64,000 nt of DNA from Starkeya sp. ORNL1 (GCF_012971745.1 NZ_CP048834.1:310001-374000), one strand, 5' to 3'; positions 1 to 8,599 are shown, counted from the first letter of the stretch. Program-made: numbers and translations. The notes: a model not told the origin generated them from the sequence alone.

Positions 1-1
1 G

Positions 2-391
2 CCCACCCTGGCGGTCGATGCCTGGAAATCCGTCACCGAGACCGACCTCGGCTGGGTGCGCGCCAAGATCCGGGCGAAGGATTATCAGGCGGCGCTGCAG
101 GAACTGCGCGAGCTGGCCAAGGATAATGAGGACGCCGACGTCTATAATCTGCTCGGCTTCACCTTGCGCAAGACGGGCGACTATACCAACGCGCTGATCT
201 ATTACACCAAGGCGCTGGCGCTCGATCCGGACCACAAGGGCGCGCGGGAATATCTCGGCGAGCTCTATGTCGAGACCGGCCAGCTCGACAAGGCGAAGGA
301 ACAGCTCGTCGTGTTGACGAGGCTCTGTCCGACCGGCTGCGAGGAGCTTGAAGATCTGCAGCAGGCGATCGCGGCGAAGGCCGGGAATTAG
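2..391 (+). CDS. TPR protein, 5' end cut by the window edge
   Basis: The frame is open from the first complete codon of the window to the TAG at 389-391, so the start lies upstream. About 129 residues are visible. They form tetratricopeptide helices: one full repeat around D-V-Y-N-L-L-G-F, with the typical A-L-x-L-D-P end, is followed by a second repeat G-A-R-E-Y-L-G-E-L-Y. TPRs are protein-interaction modules and nothing here names the partner. A GTG at 56 could be read as a start, but the upstream codons continue in the same style, so a truncated longer protein is more likely. Small TPR proteins of this form are usually secreted in alphaproteobacteria; the N-terminus needed to judge that is missing. 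Confidence 0.75.
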   Translation, partial: PTLAVDAWKSVTETDLGWVRAKIRAKDYQAALQELRELAKDNEDADVYNLLGFTLRKTGDYTNALIYYTKALALDPDHKGAREYLGELYVETGQLDKAKEQLVVLTRLCPTGCEELEDLQQAIAAKAGN

Positions 392-405
392 GCCTCCCCA
401 TAAAT

Positions 406-507
406 CGTCATCCCGGCCGGAGCGAAGCGGAGAGTCGGGATCGCGTGCAGGTGCCGATCAAAACCTTCTTACGATCCCGGATCGGCCTGCGGCCGTCCGG
501 GATGACG
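406..507. repeat. Intergenic palindromic repeat, family A copy 1
   Basis: The element is bounded by inverted ends CGTCATCCCGG and CCGGGATGACG and has internal CGATCCCGG/GGGATCG segments. The same outer ends recur at 16708-16809, 22269-22374 (one end degenerate) and 27977-28115, always between genes. It lies between the stop codons of the convergent TPR and putA genes, where it could end transcription in both directions. No T-run follows it. Confidence 0.75.
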
Positions 508-546
508 ACTTGTGGGAAGGCGTGACGACAAAGGGTACGGGCAACC

Positions 547-3500
547 TCACCCGATGGTCATCAGGCTCGCATTGCCGCCGGCTGCCGCGGTGTTGGTGCT
601 CACCGAGCGTTCTTCCACCAGCAGCTCCAGCGGATAGCTCTCGCTGCCGTCCGCCAGCCCGGCGGAGCTGGCGCCATGCAACAGCACAATGCCGCCGGGC
701 CGCCCGGCCATCTCCTCGTTCAGCGCCTGCAGGCCGTCGCCATCGCCCTCGAATAGCGCGACGTCGAAATTGGCGGCGTTGCGGTTGCGCACCACGGAGA
801 CGTGACCACGCAGGCCGCGCGGCAGGTTGAAGGGCGTGTTGCCGGCCGGCGCCGCGGCGTCGATCAGGGCGCGATTGCCGGTCGCCAGCGCCGCGGCGAC
901 CTGTATGGCGAGGCCGCACTCGGTGCGGGCGTGGCACAGCACGGCGCCGCGCGGGGCGAGCGTATAGACGTTGCGCTCGCCAACCGGCCCGGCCAGCTCG
1001 ATCGTGGCGCCGACGCGGGTGCAGGTGAACACGTGTTCCACCTCACGCGCCTCCATGGCGTTGCCGATGATGTCCAGCCACTGCCGCACCGGTGCCGGAA
1101 CTTCCACACGCGGCAGCGGCGGCTGGTCGGGGCGCATCGCAAGCAGGCGGCGCAGATAGAGCGGGCCGCCGGCCTTCGGCCCGGTGCCGGAGAGGCCGCG
1201 CCCGCCGAACGGCTGGACCCCGACCACGGCGCCGATGATGTTCCGGTTCACATAAAGATTGCCCGCTTCCACCTTCGAGGTGACATGGGCGATGGTTTCG
1301 TCGATCCGGGTGTGCAGGCCGAAGGTGAGGCCGTAGCCGGTGGCGTTGATCTCGTCGATCACCGCATCGAGCCGCGCGCGCTTGAAGCGCAGCACATGCA
1401 GCACCGGGCCGAACACTTCGCGCTTCAGCTCGGAGAGCGAGCCGATCTCGATCAGGGTCGGCGGCACGAAGGTGCCCTGCGCACACTCGGCCGGCATGTC
1501 GAGCTGCTCGACGGTGCGGCCGGCCTCGCGCATGCGGGCAATGTGCTCCTCGATGGCCCCTTTCGCTTCTGCGGTGATGACCGGGCCGGTGTCGGTGGCG
1601 AGATGCACCGGGTTGCCCAGCGCCAGCTCGTTCAGCGCGCCTTTCAGCATGGCGAGGATGCGGTCGGCGACATCCTCCTGCAGGCACAGCACGCGCAGCG
1701 CCGAGCAGCGCTGGCCGGCGGAATCGAAGGCGGAGGTGATGACGTCGCCGACCACCTGCTCGGCGAGCGCGGAGGAATCCACGATCATCGCATTCTGCCC
1801 GCCGGTCTCGGCGATGAACGGGATCACGCGGCCTTCCGGGCTGAGGCGGGAGGCGAGCTGGCGCTGGATCAGCCGGGCCACTTCGGTGGAGCCGGTGAAC
1901 ATGACGCCGCGGGTGCGGGCATCGCCCACCAGCGCCGCGCCGACATCGCCGGCGCCGGGCAGCAATTGCACCGCGCCCGGCGGTACGCCGGCCTCGCGCA
2001 ATATGCCGACCGCAAGGCTGGCGATCAGCGGGGTCTCCTCGGCGGGCTTGGCAAGCACCGTATTGCCGGCGGCGAGCGCCGCGGCAACCTGGCCGGTGAA
2101 GATGGCGAGCGGGAAGTTCCACGGGCTGATGCACACCACCGGGCCGAGCGGGCGGTGGGTGTCGTTGGAAAAGCCGTCGCGCACCTGCGCGCCGTAATAG
2201 CGCAGGAAATCGACCGCCTCACGCACCTCGCCAATGGCGTTCGGCAATGATTTGCCGGCTTCTCGCACAATCACGCCGAGCAGCGAGGGCAGCCGGGCTT
2301 CCATGATGTCGGCGGCGCGGAAGAGGCACTGGGCACGGTCGGCCGGCTGGGTCGACTGCCAGATCGGCAGCGCGCCGGCGGCTAGTTCCATGGCACGGGT
2401 GACGATCTCGGGCGTGGCATCCTCCACCGTGCCGACCTCGTCGCGATGGTCGGCGGGGTTGAGGATGGTGCGCGGCGTGCCGGTGGCAGATTTGCTGCCG
2501 GACTCGCCGTCGCCGAGCAGCGGCACCGCCTTCACCGGGGCGGCGGAGGCGGCGAGCAAGGCGGCGGCGAGGGAGGCGAGGCGCTGCTCGTTGGAAAGGT
2601 CGAGCCCGGCCGAGTTGCGCCGCTCGGTGCCGAACAGGTCGGCCGGCGCGGCGATGCGCGGGTGCGGCGAGCCCAGCGGCTCGATGCCGCGGGCGACGTG
2701 CACCGGATCGGCGATCAGTTCGTCGATCGATACCGCCTCGTCGGCGATGCGGTTGACAAAGGAGGAATTGGCGCCGTTCTCCAAAAGGCGCCGCACCAGA
2801 TAGGCGAGCAGCGTCTCATGGGTGCCGACCGGGGCATAGATGCGGCACGGGCGGTTCAGCTTCTCCTTGCCGACCACTTCCTCATAAAGCGGCTCGCCCA
2901 TGCCGTGCAGGCACTGGAACTCGTACTGGCCGCCATAATAATTGGCGCCCGCCATCTCCATCACGGCGGACAGCGTCTGCGCATTGTGGGTGGCGAATTG
3001 CGGGAACACCGCATCGGGTGCGCCCAGCAGCTTGCGGGCGCAGGCGAGGTACGACACATCGGTGTGCACCTTGCGGGTATAGACCGGGAAGCCCTCCAGC
3101 CCGTCGACCTGCGCGCGCTTGATCTCGCTGTCCCAATAGGCGCCCTTCACCAGCCGCACCATGATGCGCCGGCCACTGCGGCGGGCGAGATCGATCAGGA
3201 AGTCGATCACGGTGGGGCAGCGCTTCTGATAGGCCTGGATGACGAAGCCGATGCCGTTCCAGCCGCTCAGCGCCTCGTCGAAGCAGAGCGCTTCCAGGAG
3301 GTCCAGCGAGATCTCCAGCCGGTCGGCCTCCTCGGCATCGATGTTGAGGCCGATATCGTACTGCCGGGCGAGGCGGGCTAGCGCCGCCACCTTCGGCAGC
3401 AATTCATTGATGACACGATCATATTTGGCGCGGGCATAGCGCGGGTGCAGCGCCGAGAGCTTGATCGAGATGCCCGGCCCCTCATAGATGCCGCGCCCAC

Positions 3501-4407
3501 CGGAGGCCTTGCCGATGGCGTGGATCGCCTGCTCATACTCGGCATAGTAGCGCGCCGCGTCGGCCGCGGTGGTGGCGGCCTCGCCCAGCATGTCGAAGGA
3601 ATAGCGGAAGCCCTTGGCCTCCATGCGCCGGGAATTGGCCAGTGCCTCGGAGATGGTCTGGCCGGTGACGAACTGCTCGCCCATCATCCGCATGGCGACA
3701 TCCACGCCCTTGCGGATCAGCGGCTCGCCACCGCGGCCGATAAGCCGGGTCAGCGCCCCGGAGAGGCCACTCTCGCTGGTGGTGCCGGTGAGCTTGCCGG
3801 TGACGACGAGGCCCCAGGTCGCGGCATTGACGAACAGCGACGGGCTCTGGCCGACATGGGACTGCCAGTCGCCATGGCCGATCTTGTCGCGGATCAGCGC
3901 GTCGCGGGTGGCGCGGTCGGGAATGCGCAGCAGGGCCTCGGCAAGGCACATCAGCGCGACGCCCTCCTGGGAGGAGAGCGAATATTCGTGGATCAGCCCT
4001 TCAACTGCGCCCTGCTGGCCCTTGGCGCGCAGCGCGCCCACCAGCTTGCGGGCGCGGGCGTTCATGCTCGCGGCTTCTTCCTTGGAGAGCGTCGCCTCGG
4101 AAAGCAGCTGCGGCACGCATTCCGGCTCGGGCGTGCGGTAGGCCGCGGTGATGCGGGCGCGCAGCACGGTCTGCGGGCGCACACCGCTGGCGAATTCGAG
4201 GAACGGGTTGCCGGCGGGGGTGACGGCGAGCGGGGCAAGGGCGTCCTCGCCAGTGTCGGGCGGCAAGCCCTGCTCCATGCGCTCCAGCGCGGTCACGATG
4301 GCCTGCTTGATGACGGCGTGCGGGGTGCGGCCGTGCTTCTCGGCGGCGAGCTTCAGGCGGTTGCGGAGATCCTCGTCGACCTTCACGCCGATTGTGGTCG
4401 TCGCCAT
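547..4407 (-). CDS. putA: Trifunctional proline utilisation protein PutA
   Basis: This enzyme oxidises proline to glutamate in two steps and represses its own gene. Residues 1-45 resemble the ribbon-helix-helix DNA-binding domain of E. coli PutA. Residues about 250-555 form the FAD-dependent proline dehydrogenase barrel (I-K-L-S-A-L-H-P-R-Y at 315; V-G-T-H-E at 527). Residues about 640-1110 are the P5C dehydrogenase, with E-T-G-G-Q-N at 867-872 and the catalytic Cys901 in S-A-G-Q-R-C-S-A. The 1286-residue length is close to the 1320 of E. coli PutA. The upstream region carries GCAACCC motifs (see 4423-4509) matching the known PutA operator core, so autoregulation is likely. No putP transporter is adjacent. 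Confidence 0.97.
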   Translation of the reverse strand: MATTTIGVKVDEDLRNRLKLAAEKHGRTPHAVIKQAIVTALERMEQGLPPDTGEDALAPLAVTPAGNPFLEFASGVRPQTVLRARITAAYRTPEPECVPQLLSEATLSKEEAASMNARARKLVGALRAKGQQGAVEGLIHEYSLSSQEGVALMCLAEALLRIPDRATRDALIRDKIGHGDWQSHVGQSPSLFVNAATWGLVVTGKLTGTTSESGLSGALTRLIGRGGEPLIRKGVDVAMRMMGEQFVTGQTISEALANSRRMEAKGFRYSFDMLGEAATTAADAARYYAEYEQAIHAIGKASGGRGIYEGPGISIKLSALHPRYARAKYDRVINELLPKVAALARLARQYDIGLNIDAEEADRLEISLDLLEALCFDEALSGWNGIGFVIQAYQKRCPTVIDFLIDLARRSGRRIMVRLVKGAYWDSEIKRAQVDGLEGFPVYTRKVHTDVSYLACARKLLGAPDAVFPQFATHNAQTLSAVMEMAGANYYGGQYEFQCLHGMGEPLYEEVVGKEKLNRPCRIYAPVGTHETLLAYLVRRLLENGANSSFVNRIADEAVSIDELIADPVHVARGIEPLGSPHPRIAAPADLFGTERRNSAGLDLSNEQRLASLAAALLAASAAPVKAVPLLGDGESGSKSATGTPRTILNPADHRDEVGTVEDATPEIVTRAMELAAGALPIWQSTQPADRAQCLFRAADIMEARLPSLLGVIVREAGKSLPNAIGEVREAVDFLRYYGAQVRDGFSNDTHRPLGPVVCISPWNFPLAIFTGQVAAALAAGNTVLAKPAEETPLIASLAVGILREAGVPPGAVQLLPGAGDVGAALVGDARTRGVMFTGSTEVARLIQRQLASRLSPEGRVIPFIAETGGQNAMIVDSSALAEQVVGDVITSAFDSAGQRCSALRVLCLQEDVADRILAMLKGALNELALGNPVHLATDTGPVITAEAKGAIEEHIARMREAGRTVEQLDMPAECAQGTFVPPTLIEIGSLSELKREVFGPVLHVLRFKRARLDAVIDEINATGYGLTFGLHTRIDETIAHVTSKVEAGNLYVNRNIIGAVVGVQPFGGRGLSGTGPKAGGPLYLRRLLAMRPDQPPLPRVEVPAPVRQWLDIIGNAMEAREVEHVFTCTRVGATIELAGPVGERNVYTLAPRGAVLCHARTECGLAIQVAAALATGNRALIDAAAPAGNTPFNLPRGLRGHVSVVRNRNAANFDVALFEGDGDGLQALNEEMAGRPGGIVLLHGASSAGLADGSESYPLELLVEERSVSTNTAAAGGNASLMTIG

Positions 4408-4422
4408 GCCCGTCTCCCGCCA

Positions 4423-4509
4423 GGTTGCGCTTGATGCCTATCGATCGATCATATGGGAGCAACCCATATTCGGTAAAGGTGCAACCCGTCAATGCGATTG
4501 TCGCAACCC
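4423..4509. promoter_or_regulatory. Putative PutA operator array
   Basis: GCAACCC occurs at 4459-4465, 4481-4487 and 4503-4509, exactly 22 bp apart, so all three lie on the same helix face. An opposite-orientation GGTTGC lies at 4423-4428, 36 bp before the first copy. GTTGC(A) is the established core site of the PutA ribbon-helix-helix domain in enterobacteria. The array spans the space between divergent putA and the LLM oxidoreductase gene and could control both. Confidence 0.75.
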
Positions 4510-4554
4510 GACGCGCTGCCTTGCGCGGTCCGTGGCGAGCATTACCTCTGGACG

Positions 4555-5586
4555 ATGACAGCGCTCCGTCCCATTCCGCTCTCCGTCCTCGACCTCTCCT
4601 TCGTCTCGTCCGGCAGCAGCGGCCCGCAGGCGCTGCGCAACACCATAGAACTTGCGCGCCTCACCGACCGGCTGGGCTACACCCGCTTCTGGGTGGCGGA
4701 GCATCATAATCTGCCTTCGGTCGCCTCCGGCGCGCCGGACATCATGATCGGCCAGATCGCGGCGGCGACCAGCCGCATGCGGGTCGGCGCCGGCGGCGTG
4801 ATGCTGCCCAATCATGCGCCGCTGATGGTGGCCGAGCGCTTCAAGGTGCTGGAGGCGCTGTTTCCGGGGCGCATCGATCTCGGGCTCGGCCGAGCGCCGG
4901 GCACCGACCAACTCGCCTCCATCGCGCTGCGCCGCCGCCAGGATGCCGATCCCGGCGAGGATTTTATCGACCGGCTGAAGGAACTGATGGCGTTCGACAC
5001 AGGCAATTGGCCGGCCGACCATCCGTTCCGCAACATCAAGGTGATGCCGGTCGATGTGAAGCTGCCGCCGATCTGGATTCTCGGCTCCAGCGGGTATGGC
5101 GGGCGGCTGGCAGCGGAGATCGGGGTCGGCTTTGCCTTCGCCCACCATTTCGCCACGCATGACGTGGTCGACGCGATGCTGGCCTATCGCAACGAGTTCC
5201 AGCCGTCCGACCGGCTGGCAAAGCCGCACGCCATATTGGCGCTCGCCGTCATCTGCGCCGAGACCGATGAGGAGGCCGAGCGGCTGGCCGCGAGCGCCGA
5301 TCTCGCGCATCTTCGGCGGGCGCGGGGCGAATACGGCCCGATCCCGTCGCCGGAGGAGGCCGCGGCCTATCCCTATACCGAGACCGACCGCGTCTATATC
5401 CGCCGCAACCGCAACCGGCTGTTCGTCGGCTCAAAGGCCCGCGTCGCCGAGGCGCTGGAGCGGATGATAGAGGCGACGCAGGCGGACGAGTTGATGATCA
5501 CGTCGCACATCCACGACCCGGCAGCGAAGCGGCGCTCCTACGAATTGCTCGCCGAGATGCGGGGCGTCACTGCCGGCTCCACCTGA
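4555..5586 (+). CDS. LLM-class flavin-dependent oxidoreductase
   Basis: This is a luciferase-like monooxygenase family protein of 343 residues from the ATG at 4555, of the 'luciferase family oxidoreductase group 1' type. Family sequence includes F-W-V-A-E-H-H-N near residue 42, G-G-V-M-L-P-N-H near 83 and D-L-G-L-G-R-A-P-G near 110. Such proteins bind FMN and oxygenate unknown small substrates. An in-frame ATG at 4492 would add 21 atypical residues and place a PutA-type operator inside the gene, so 4555 is preferred. The 3' end overlaps the convergent transporter gene by 49 bp. Divergence from putA across a shared operator region suggests possible co-regulation by proline, which is inference. 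Confidence 0.88.
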   Translation: MTALRPIPLSVLDLSFVSSGSSGPQALRNTIELARLTDRLGYTRFWVAEHHNLPSVASGAPDIMIGQIAAATSRMRVGAGGVMLPNHAPLMVAERFKVLEALFPGRIDLGLGRAPGTDQLASIALRRRQDADPGEDFIDRLKELMAFDTGNWPADHPFRNIKVMPVDVKLPPIWILGSSGYGGRLAAEIGVGFAFAHHFATHDVVDAMLAYRNEFQPSDRLAKPHAILALAVICAETDEEAERLAASADLAHLRRARGEYGPIPSPEEAAAYPYTETDRVYIRRNRNRLFVGSKARVAEALERMIEATQADELMITSHIHDPAAKRRSYELLAEMRGVTAGST

Positions 5587-6497
5587 ACCGGCTTTGGCGC
5601 GGTTCGGCTCGGTCGCGTCACCAGCCAGATGCCAATGGCGATCGGCACGATGCCGAGTATGTCGAGCAACGGCACCGCCTCGCCCAGCAGCAGCCAGCCG
5701 AAGAACAGGCCGAGCGGCGGCATCAGGAAGTGCAGGCTGGAGGCCGCGGTCGCGCTGGAGCGGGTGAGCAGATAGAACCACAGCCCATAGCCGCCGATCG
5801 AGACGCCGACCACGAGGAAGGCCAGCCCGCCGATCAGGTTCGATGTGACATGCACGTCACCTAGGCTCTCGGTGCCGAGCGCGAAGGGCGCAAGGACAAT
5901 GCCGCCGGCGAGGCCCTGGATGGCGGTGCCGGTCCACACCCCGCCGCGCGGCGCGAAGTACTTGAACGCCAGAGTGCCCGCCGAAAGCGCAGTGACACCG
6001 AGGCCGACCAGCATGGTGCCGGCGAGGCTTTCATGTCCGCCCTCGAGCCGCGAGCGCAGCACGATGATGACGCCCACCAGTCCCAGCCCGATGCCGAACC
6101 ATTTCGGCATGCTCATCCGCTCGCCCAGCACCGGGCCGGCGAAGAAGGCGACGATTAGCGGCAGGCAGCTGGTCAGCACCGCGGTGTAGGCGGACGAGGT
6201 GAAGGTGAGCGCGGTCCAGTTGAAGCCGAGATAGACCGCGTTGTTCAGTATGCCGATGAAGATCAGCGCCACGAGGTCGCGCCGGCGCAAGGTGGGGCGC
6301 CCGTCGACGATCCATGCCAGCCCCAGCATGATGCCGCCGGCGAGCAGCAGCCGGAAGCTGAGCAGCAACAAGGGCGGGCAGTCCAGCAGAGCGAGCTTCG
6401 CGCCCGCGAACGCCGAGGACCACAGCACGCAAAACACCGCCACCAGCACGGGCAGCGGCAGGAAGGTGCGCGAGGCGCTTGATGTGGCGGCGGGCAT
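5538..6497 (-). CDS. EamA/DMT-family inner-membrane transporter
   Basis: The protein has 319 residues and about ten hydrophobic helices arranged as two homologous EamA halves (first half about 15-145, second about 160-300). The first half has the family's W-S-S-A-F-A-G-A-K segment, and each half has a G-E-R/G-E-A turn before its last helix. These drug/metabolite transporters export amino acids, bases or small metabolites; the substrate cannot be predicted from the sequence. The ATG at 6497 gives a short basic N-terminus before the first helix. Its tail overlaps the LLM oxidoreductase gene by 49 bp, tail to tail. The 5' side faces an AT-rich insertion at about 6541. Confidence 0.9.
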   Translation of the reverse strand: MPAATSSASRTFLPLPVLVAVFCVLWSSAFAGAKLALLDCPPLLLLSFRLLLAGGIMLGLAWIVDGRPTLRRRDLVALIFIGILNNAVYLGFNWTALTFTSSAYTAVLTSCLPLIVAFFAGPVLGERMSMPKWFGIGLGLVGVIIVLRSRLEGGHESLAGTMLVGLGVTALSAGTLAFKYFAPRGGVWTGTAIQGLAGGIVLAPFALGTESLGDVHVTSNLIGGLAFLVVGVSIGGYGLWFYLLTRSSATAASSLHFLMPPLGLFFGWLLLGEAVPLLDILGIVPIAIGIWLVTRPSRTAPKPVQVEPAVTPRISASNS

Positions 6498-6710
6498 CGG
6501 CTCGCTCCCGGGTTACAGCGCGGGCTCTTTAGGCTCTCAGCTATCGATCGGGAAACGAGATGTTTTTATGGCATACATGAGAAAAGCTGATCACGCTCCA
6601 CAAATTGTGGACCGACTGGCGTGCGAATTTGTCTTTTGCAGTTTTTGGTTGCTACAAAAGTCACAGCGTCTGCGGTCAGCCGGTAGGAGCCTGTATTGTC
6701 GAAGGACAAG
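6498..6710. other. Gene-poor junction leading into the AT-rich island
   Basis: Together with the fragment at 6711-6845 this is the gene-poor stretch between the transporter and the island gene. Base composition drops sharply near 6541. A perfect 13-bp palindrome (CCACAA-A-TTGTGG) lies at 6598-6610. A weak sigma-70-like pair is TTGTCT (6629-6634), an 18-bp spacer and TACAAA (6653-6658). I see no integrase, insertion-sequence end or tRNA remnant that would explain the insertion. Confidence 0.5.
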
Positions 6711-6845
6711 ATGTTGGACAAGAAGGCTGCTGGTGCTGAATCTTCGTCGGCTGTCGAAGCCGCATTGAAGAAGAGACGGTCGCAACGGCCCTTTCCTGCC
6801 TGAACTTTTGAGGAGCCCTTATCTTTCGCAAAAGCGATTTTCCAG
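6711..6845 (+). pseudogene. In-frame N-terminal segment separated from the island gene by a TGA
   Basis: An ATG at 6711, with AAGGA 5 bp upstream, opens a 30-codon frame that is Lys/Arg-rich near its end (K-K-R-R-S-Q-R-P-F-P-A). It stops at TGA 6801-6803. The same frame then continues as T-F-E-E-P-L-S-F-A-K-A-I-F-Q straight into the ATG at 6846, with no second stop. The ATG at 6846 has no Shine-Dalgarno sequence. The simplest reading is one gene (6711-7862) broken by a nonsense mutation. Reinitiation, readthrough or a sequencing error are alternatives. Confidence 0.6.
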
Positions 6846-7862
6846 ATGGGTGGCGGCCAGTCAGTAAAGCGACTAACGCTCTTCGATCAATTGGGGAAGT
6901 CTCCTGAAAGCAGCGGGTCACGCCAGCTGATTGTTAACTCAGGCCGCTATGGACTGACAAAAGGCGGTGTTCAGGCAGATAATATTGAGCTTACGTCCGA
7001 AGGCTTAAAGGCAATTGACGAACAAGTAACTGCGAGGGAGCAAGCTCGTGTTCGTGCAGAGTTGGCAATTCAGCGAATCGATCCATTTGAGAAGCTTTAC
7101 CAGAAATTTGTAGGAAACAAACTGCCGGCGCACGCTGTTTTAGTTGATGCTGCAAAAGATGTAGGAATCGATGCCGCTCACGCAGCAGAAGCAATTGATA
7201 CCTTCGTCGTTAATCTTAGATTTGTAGGGCTTTTAAAAACTCTCTCTGGCGCCGAGCGCATAATCCCCGTTGAAATGCTGTTAGACGAACTTCCTGCTTC
7301 GAACAGGTTGATTAATTCGCCTGTCCAGGTTGCTCCGCAATCCACGAGCGTGATTACTTCAGAGCATGCGCAATATGAGGGGACGTGCTTCTATATCGCG
7401 CCTATCGGAGAGGAGGGGTCAGAGGCTCGGAAGCACTCTGATTTATTCTTAGGGTCGTTTGTTGAGCCTGCTTTGGAAGCTTTCAAGCTAAATGTTGTTA
7501 GGGCGGACGCAATTGATAAGCCAGGTATAATTACTCGTCAAATTATTGATTATATAATGAGATCGCGCTTAGTAGTAGCAGATTTATCATTTCATAATCC
7601 GAATGTATTTTATGAATTGGCTCTCCGCCACGCCGTTAAGTTGCCAATTGTTCAAATTATCAGAGCTAACGACCGCGTGCCGTTTGACGTAAATCAGATG
7701 AGAACAATACACATTGATACGTCTGATATTTATGCTCTCGTACCGAAGATTGAATCCTACCGAGCAGAGATTGCCAATCAGGTGCGTCGTGCCTTGGAGG
7801 CCGACCATATTGTAGATACTCCCATCTCGACGTACTTTCCAAATCTGTCTGTCACACTCTAG
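6846..7862 (+). CDS. Protein with a C-terminal nucleoside-deoxyribosyltransferase/TIR-like Rossmannoid domain
   Basis: The visible frame encodes 338 residues. The N-terminal half (about 1-150) looks like tandem small helical or winged-helix modules, including L-T-L-F-D-Q-L-G-K-S near residue 10. The C-terminal half (about 180-310) starts F-Y-I-A-P-I-G-E-E-G and contains V-V-A-D-L-S-F-H-N-P-N-V-F-Y-E-L near 250. This resembles the D-x-x-x-x-N-x-N-x-x-x-E-L pattern of nucleoside 2-deoxyribosyltransferase-like and related TIR-like folds, found in many bacterial conflict proteins. Hydrolysis of a nucleotide-type substrate is therefore plausible but unproven. The gene is AT-rich, alone in its island, and possibly truncated at its 5' end. 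It has no partner gene such as a reverse transcriptase or nucleotidyltransferase. Confidence 0.6.
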   Translation: MGGGQSVKRLTLFDQLGKSPESSGSRQLIVNSGRYGLTKGGVQADNIELTSEGLKAIDEQVTAREQARVRAELAIQRIDPFEKLYQKFVGNKLPAHAVLVDAAKDVGIDAAHAAEAIDTFVVNLRFVGLLKTLSGAERIIPVEMLLDELPASNRLINSPVQVAPQSTSVITSEHAQYEGTCFYIAPIGEEGSEARKHSDLFLGSFVEPALEAFKLNVVRADAIDKPGIITRQIIDYIMRSRLVVADLSFHNPNVFYELALRHAVKLPIVQIIRANDRVPFDVNQMRTIHIDTSDIYALVPKIESYRAEIANQVRRALEADHIVDTPISTYFPNLSVTL

Positions 7863-7886
7863 CTAATTCCAATCTGCTATCTGAAT

Positions 7887-8585
7887 CTAGGCAATTGCTA
7901 AAGCCCGCTCCACCGCCGCCACCGCATGGATTTCCGTGGTGTCGAACAGTGGCACGGCGCTGTCTTCCGGGTGCACCAGGATCATGATCTCGGTGCAGCC
8001 GAGGATGACGGCCTGCGCCCCGCGCTCTATGAGGCGGGCAATCACGCCGCGATAGGCGTCGCGGGATTCGTCGCGCACCACGCCGGCCACCAGCTCCTTG
8101 TAGATGATCTCGTGCACCGTACGCCGGTCCTCGGCATCCGGCACCAGCACGTCGAGGCCGAACTTGTCGGTGAGCCGGCCCTTGTAGAAATCCTGCTCCA
8201 TGGTGAAGGCGGTGCCGAGCAGGCCGATTTTGGTGAAGTCGGCGGCCTTGATGCGCTCGGCGGTGGGGTCGGCGATGTGCAGCAGCGGAATGGCGACCGC
8301 GCCCTCAATATCGCTCGCCATGCGGTGCATGGTGTTGGTGCAGAGCACGATGAAATCGGCGCCGCCGCGCTCCAGCCGGCGGGCGGCGTCGATCATCTCC
8401 AGCGTCAGCGCGTCCCATTGGCCGTCATGCTGCAGGCGCTCGATCTCGCCGAAATCGACCGACCACATCAGGCTGCGCGCCGAATGCACGCCGCCGAGCC
8501 GCTCGCGCGTCTCCTGGTTGATGATGCGGTAATAATGCGCCGAGCTTTCCCAGCTCAAGCCGCCGATCAGCCCGATGACCTTCAA
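7887..8585 (-). CDS. Aspartate/glutamate racemase family protein
   Basis: From the TTG at 8585 the product is 232 residues, the normal size for this family. It begins K-V-I-G-L-I-G-G-L-S-W-E-S. The two cofactor-independent catalytic cysteines are visible as Cys82 (V-L-C-T-N-T-M-H) and Cys197 (L-G-C-T-E-I). The TTG is preceded by GGAGAG at a suitable distance. Longer in-frame starts would run into the upstream hydrolase gene. The real substrate may be aspartate, glutamate or a hydantoin-like compound. The stop of the upstream hydrolase lies 14 bp away, so the two are probably co-transcribed. Confidence 0.9.
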   Translation of the reverse strand: MKVIGLIGGLSWESSAHYYRIINQETRERLGGVHSARSLMWSVDFGEIERLQHDGQWDALTLEMIDAARRLERGGADFIVLCTNTMHRMASDIEGAVAIPLLHIADPTAERIKAADFTKIGLLGTAFTMEQDFYKGRLTDKFGLDVLVPDAEDRRTVHEIIYKELVAGVVRDESRDAYRGVIARLIERGAQAVILGCTEIMILVHPEDSAVPLFDTTEIHAVAAVERALAIA

Positions 8586-8599
8586 GAGCGCTCTCCGCG

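Larger units (their letters stand above)
6541..7886. mobile_element. AT-rich single-gene island (probable horizontal acquisition)
   Basis: The segment differs strongly from its surroundings. In 7501-7560 I count 21 G or C of 60, against 38 of 60 in 5041-5100. Codon use changes with it. The island carries one plus-strand gene wedged between two minus-strand GC-rich genes. No recombinase, direct repeats or transposon ends are visible, so the mechanism of entry is unknown. 'Mobile' is inferred from composition only. Confidence 0.6.

Noticed and set aside
802..2250. A 482-codon frame antisense to putA
   Set aside because: Same reason: the putA frame holds complete aldehyde dehydrogenase motifs and the antisense frame holds none.
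6801..6803. UGA read as selenocysteine in the island gene
   Set aside because: Only a 4-bp stem (TCGC-AAAA-GCGA) follows, unlike a bacterial SECIS element, and no selenocysteine machinery is in the window. A nonsense mutation is simpler.
6541..7886. Retron or CBASS locus
   Set aside because: The effector-like domain would fit, but no reverse transcriptase, msr/msd-like RNA, CD-NTase or other accessory gene is present in or beside the island.
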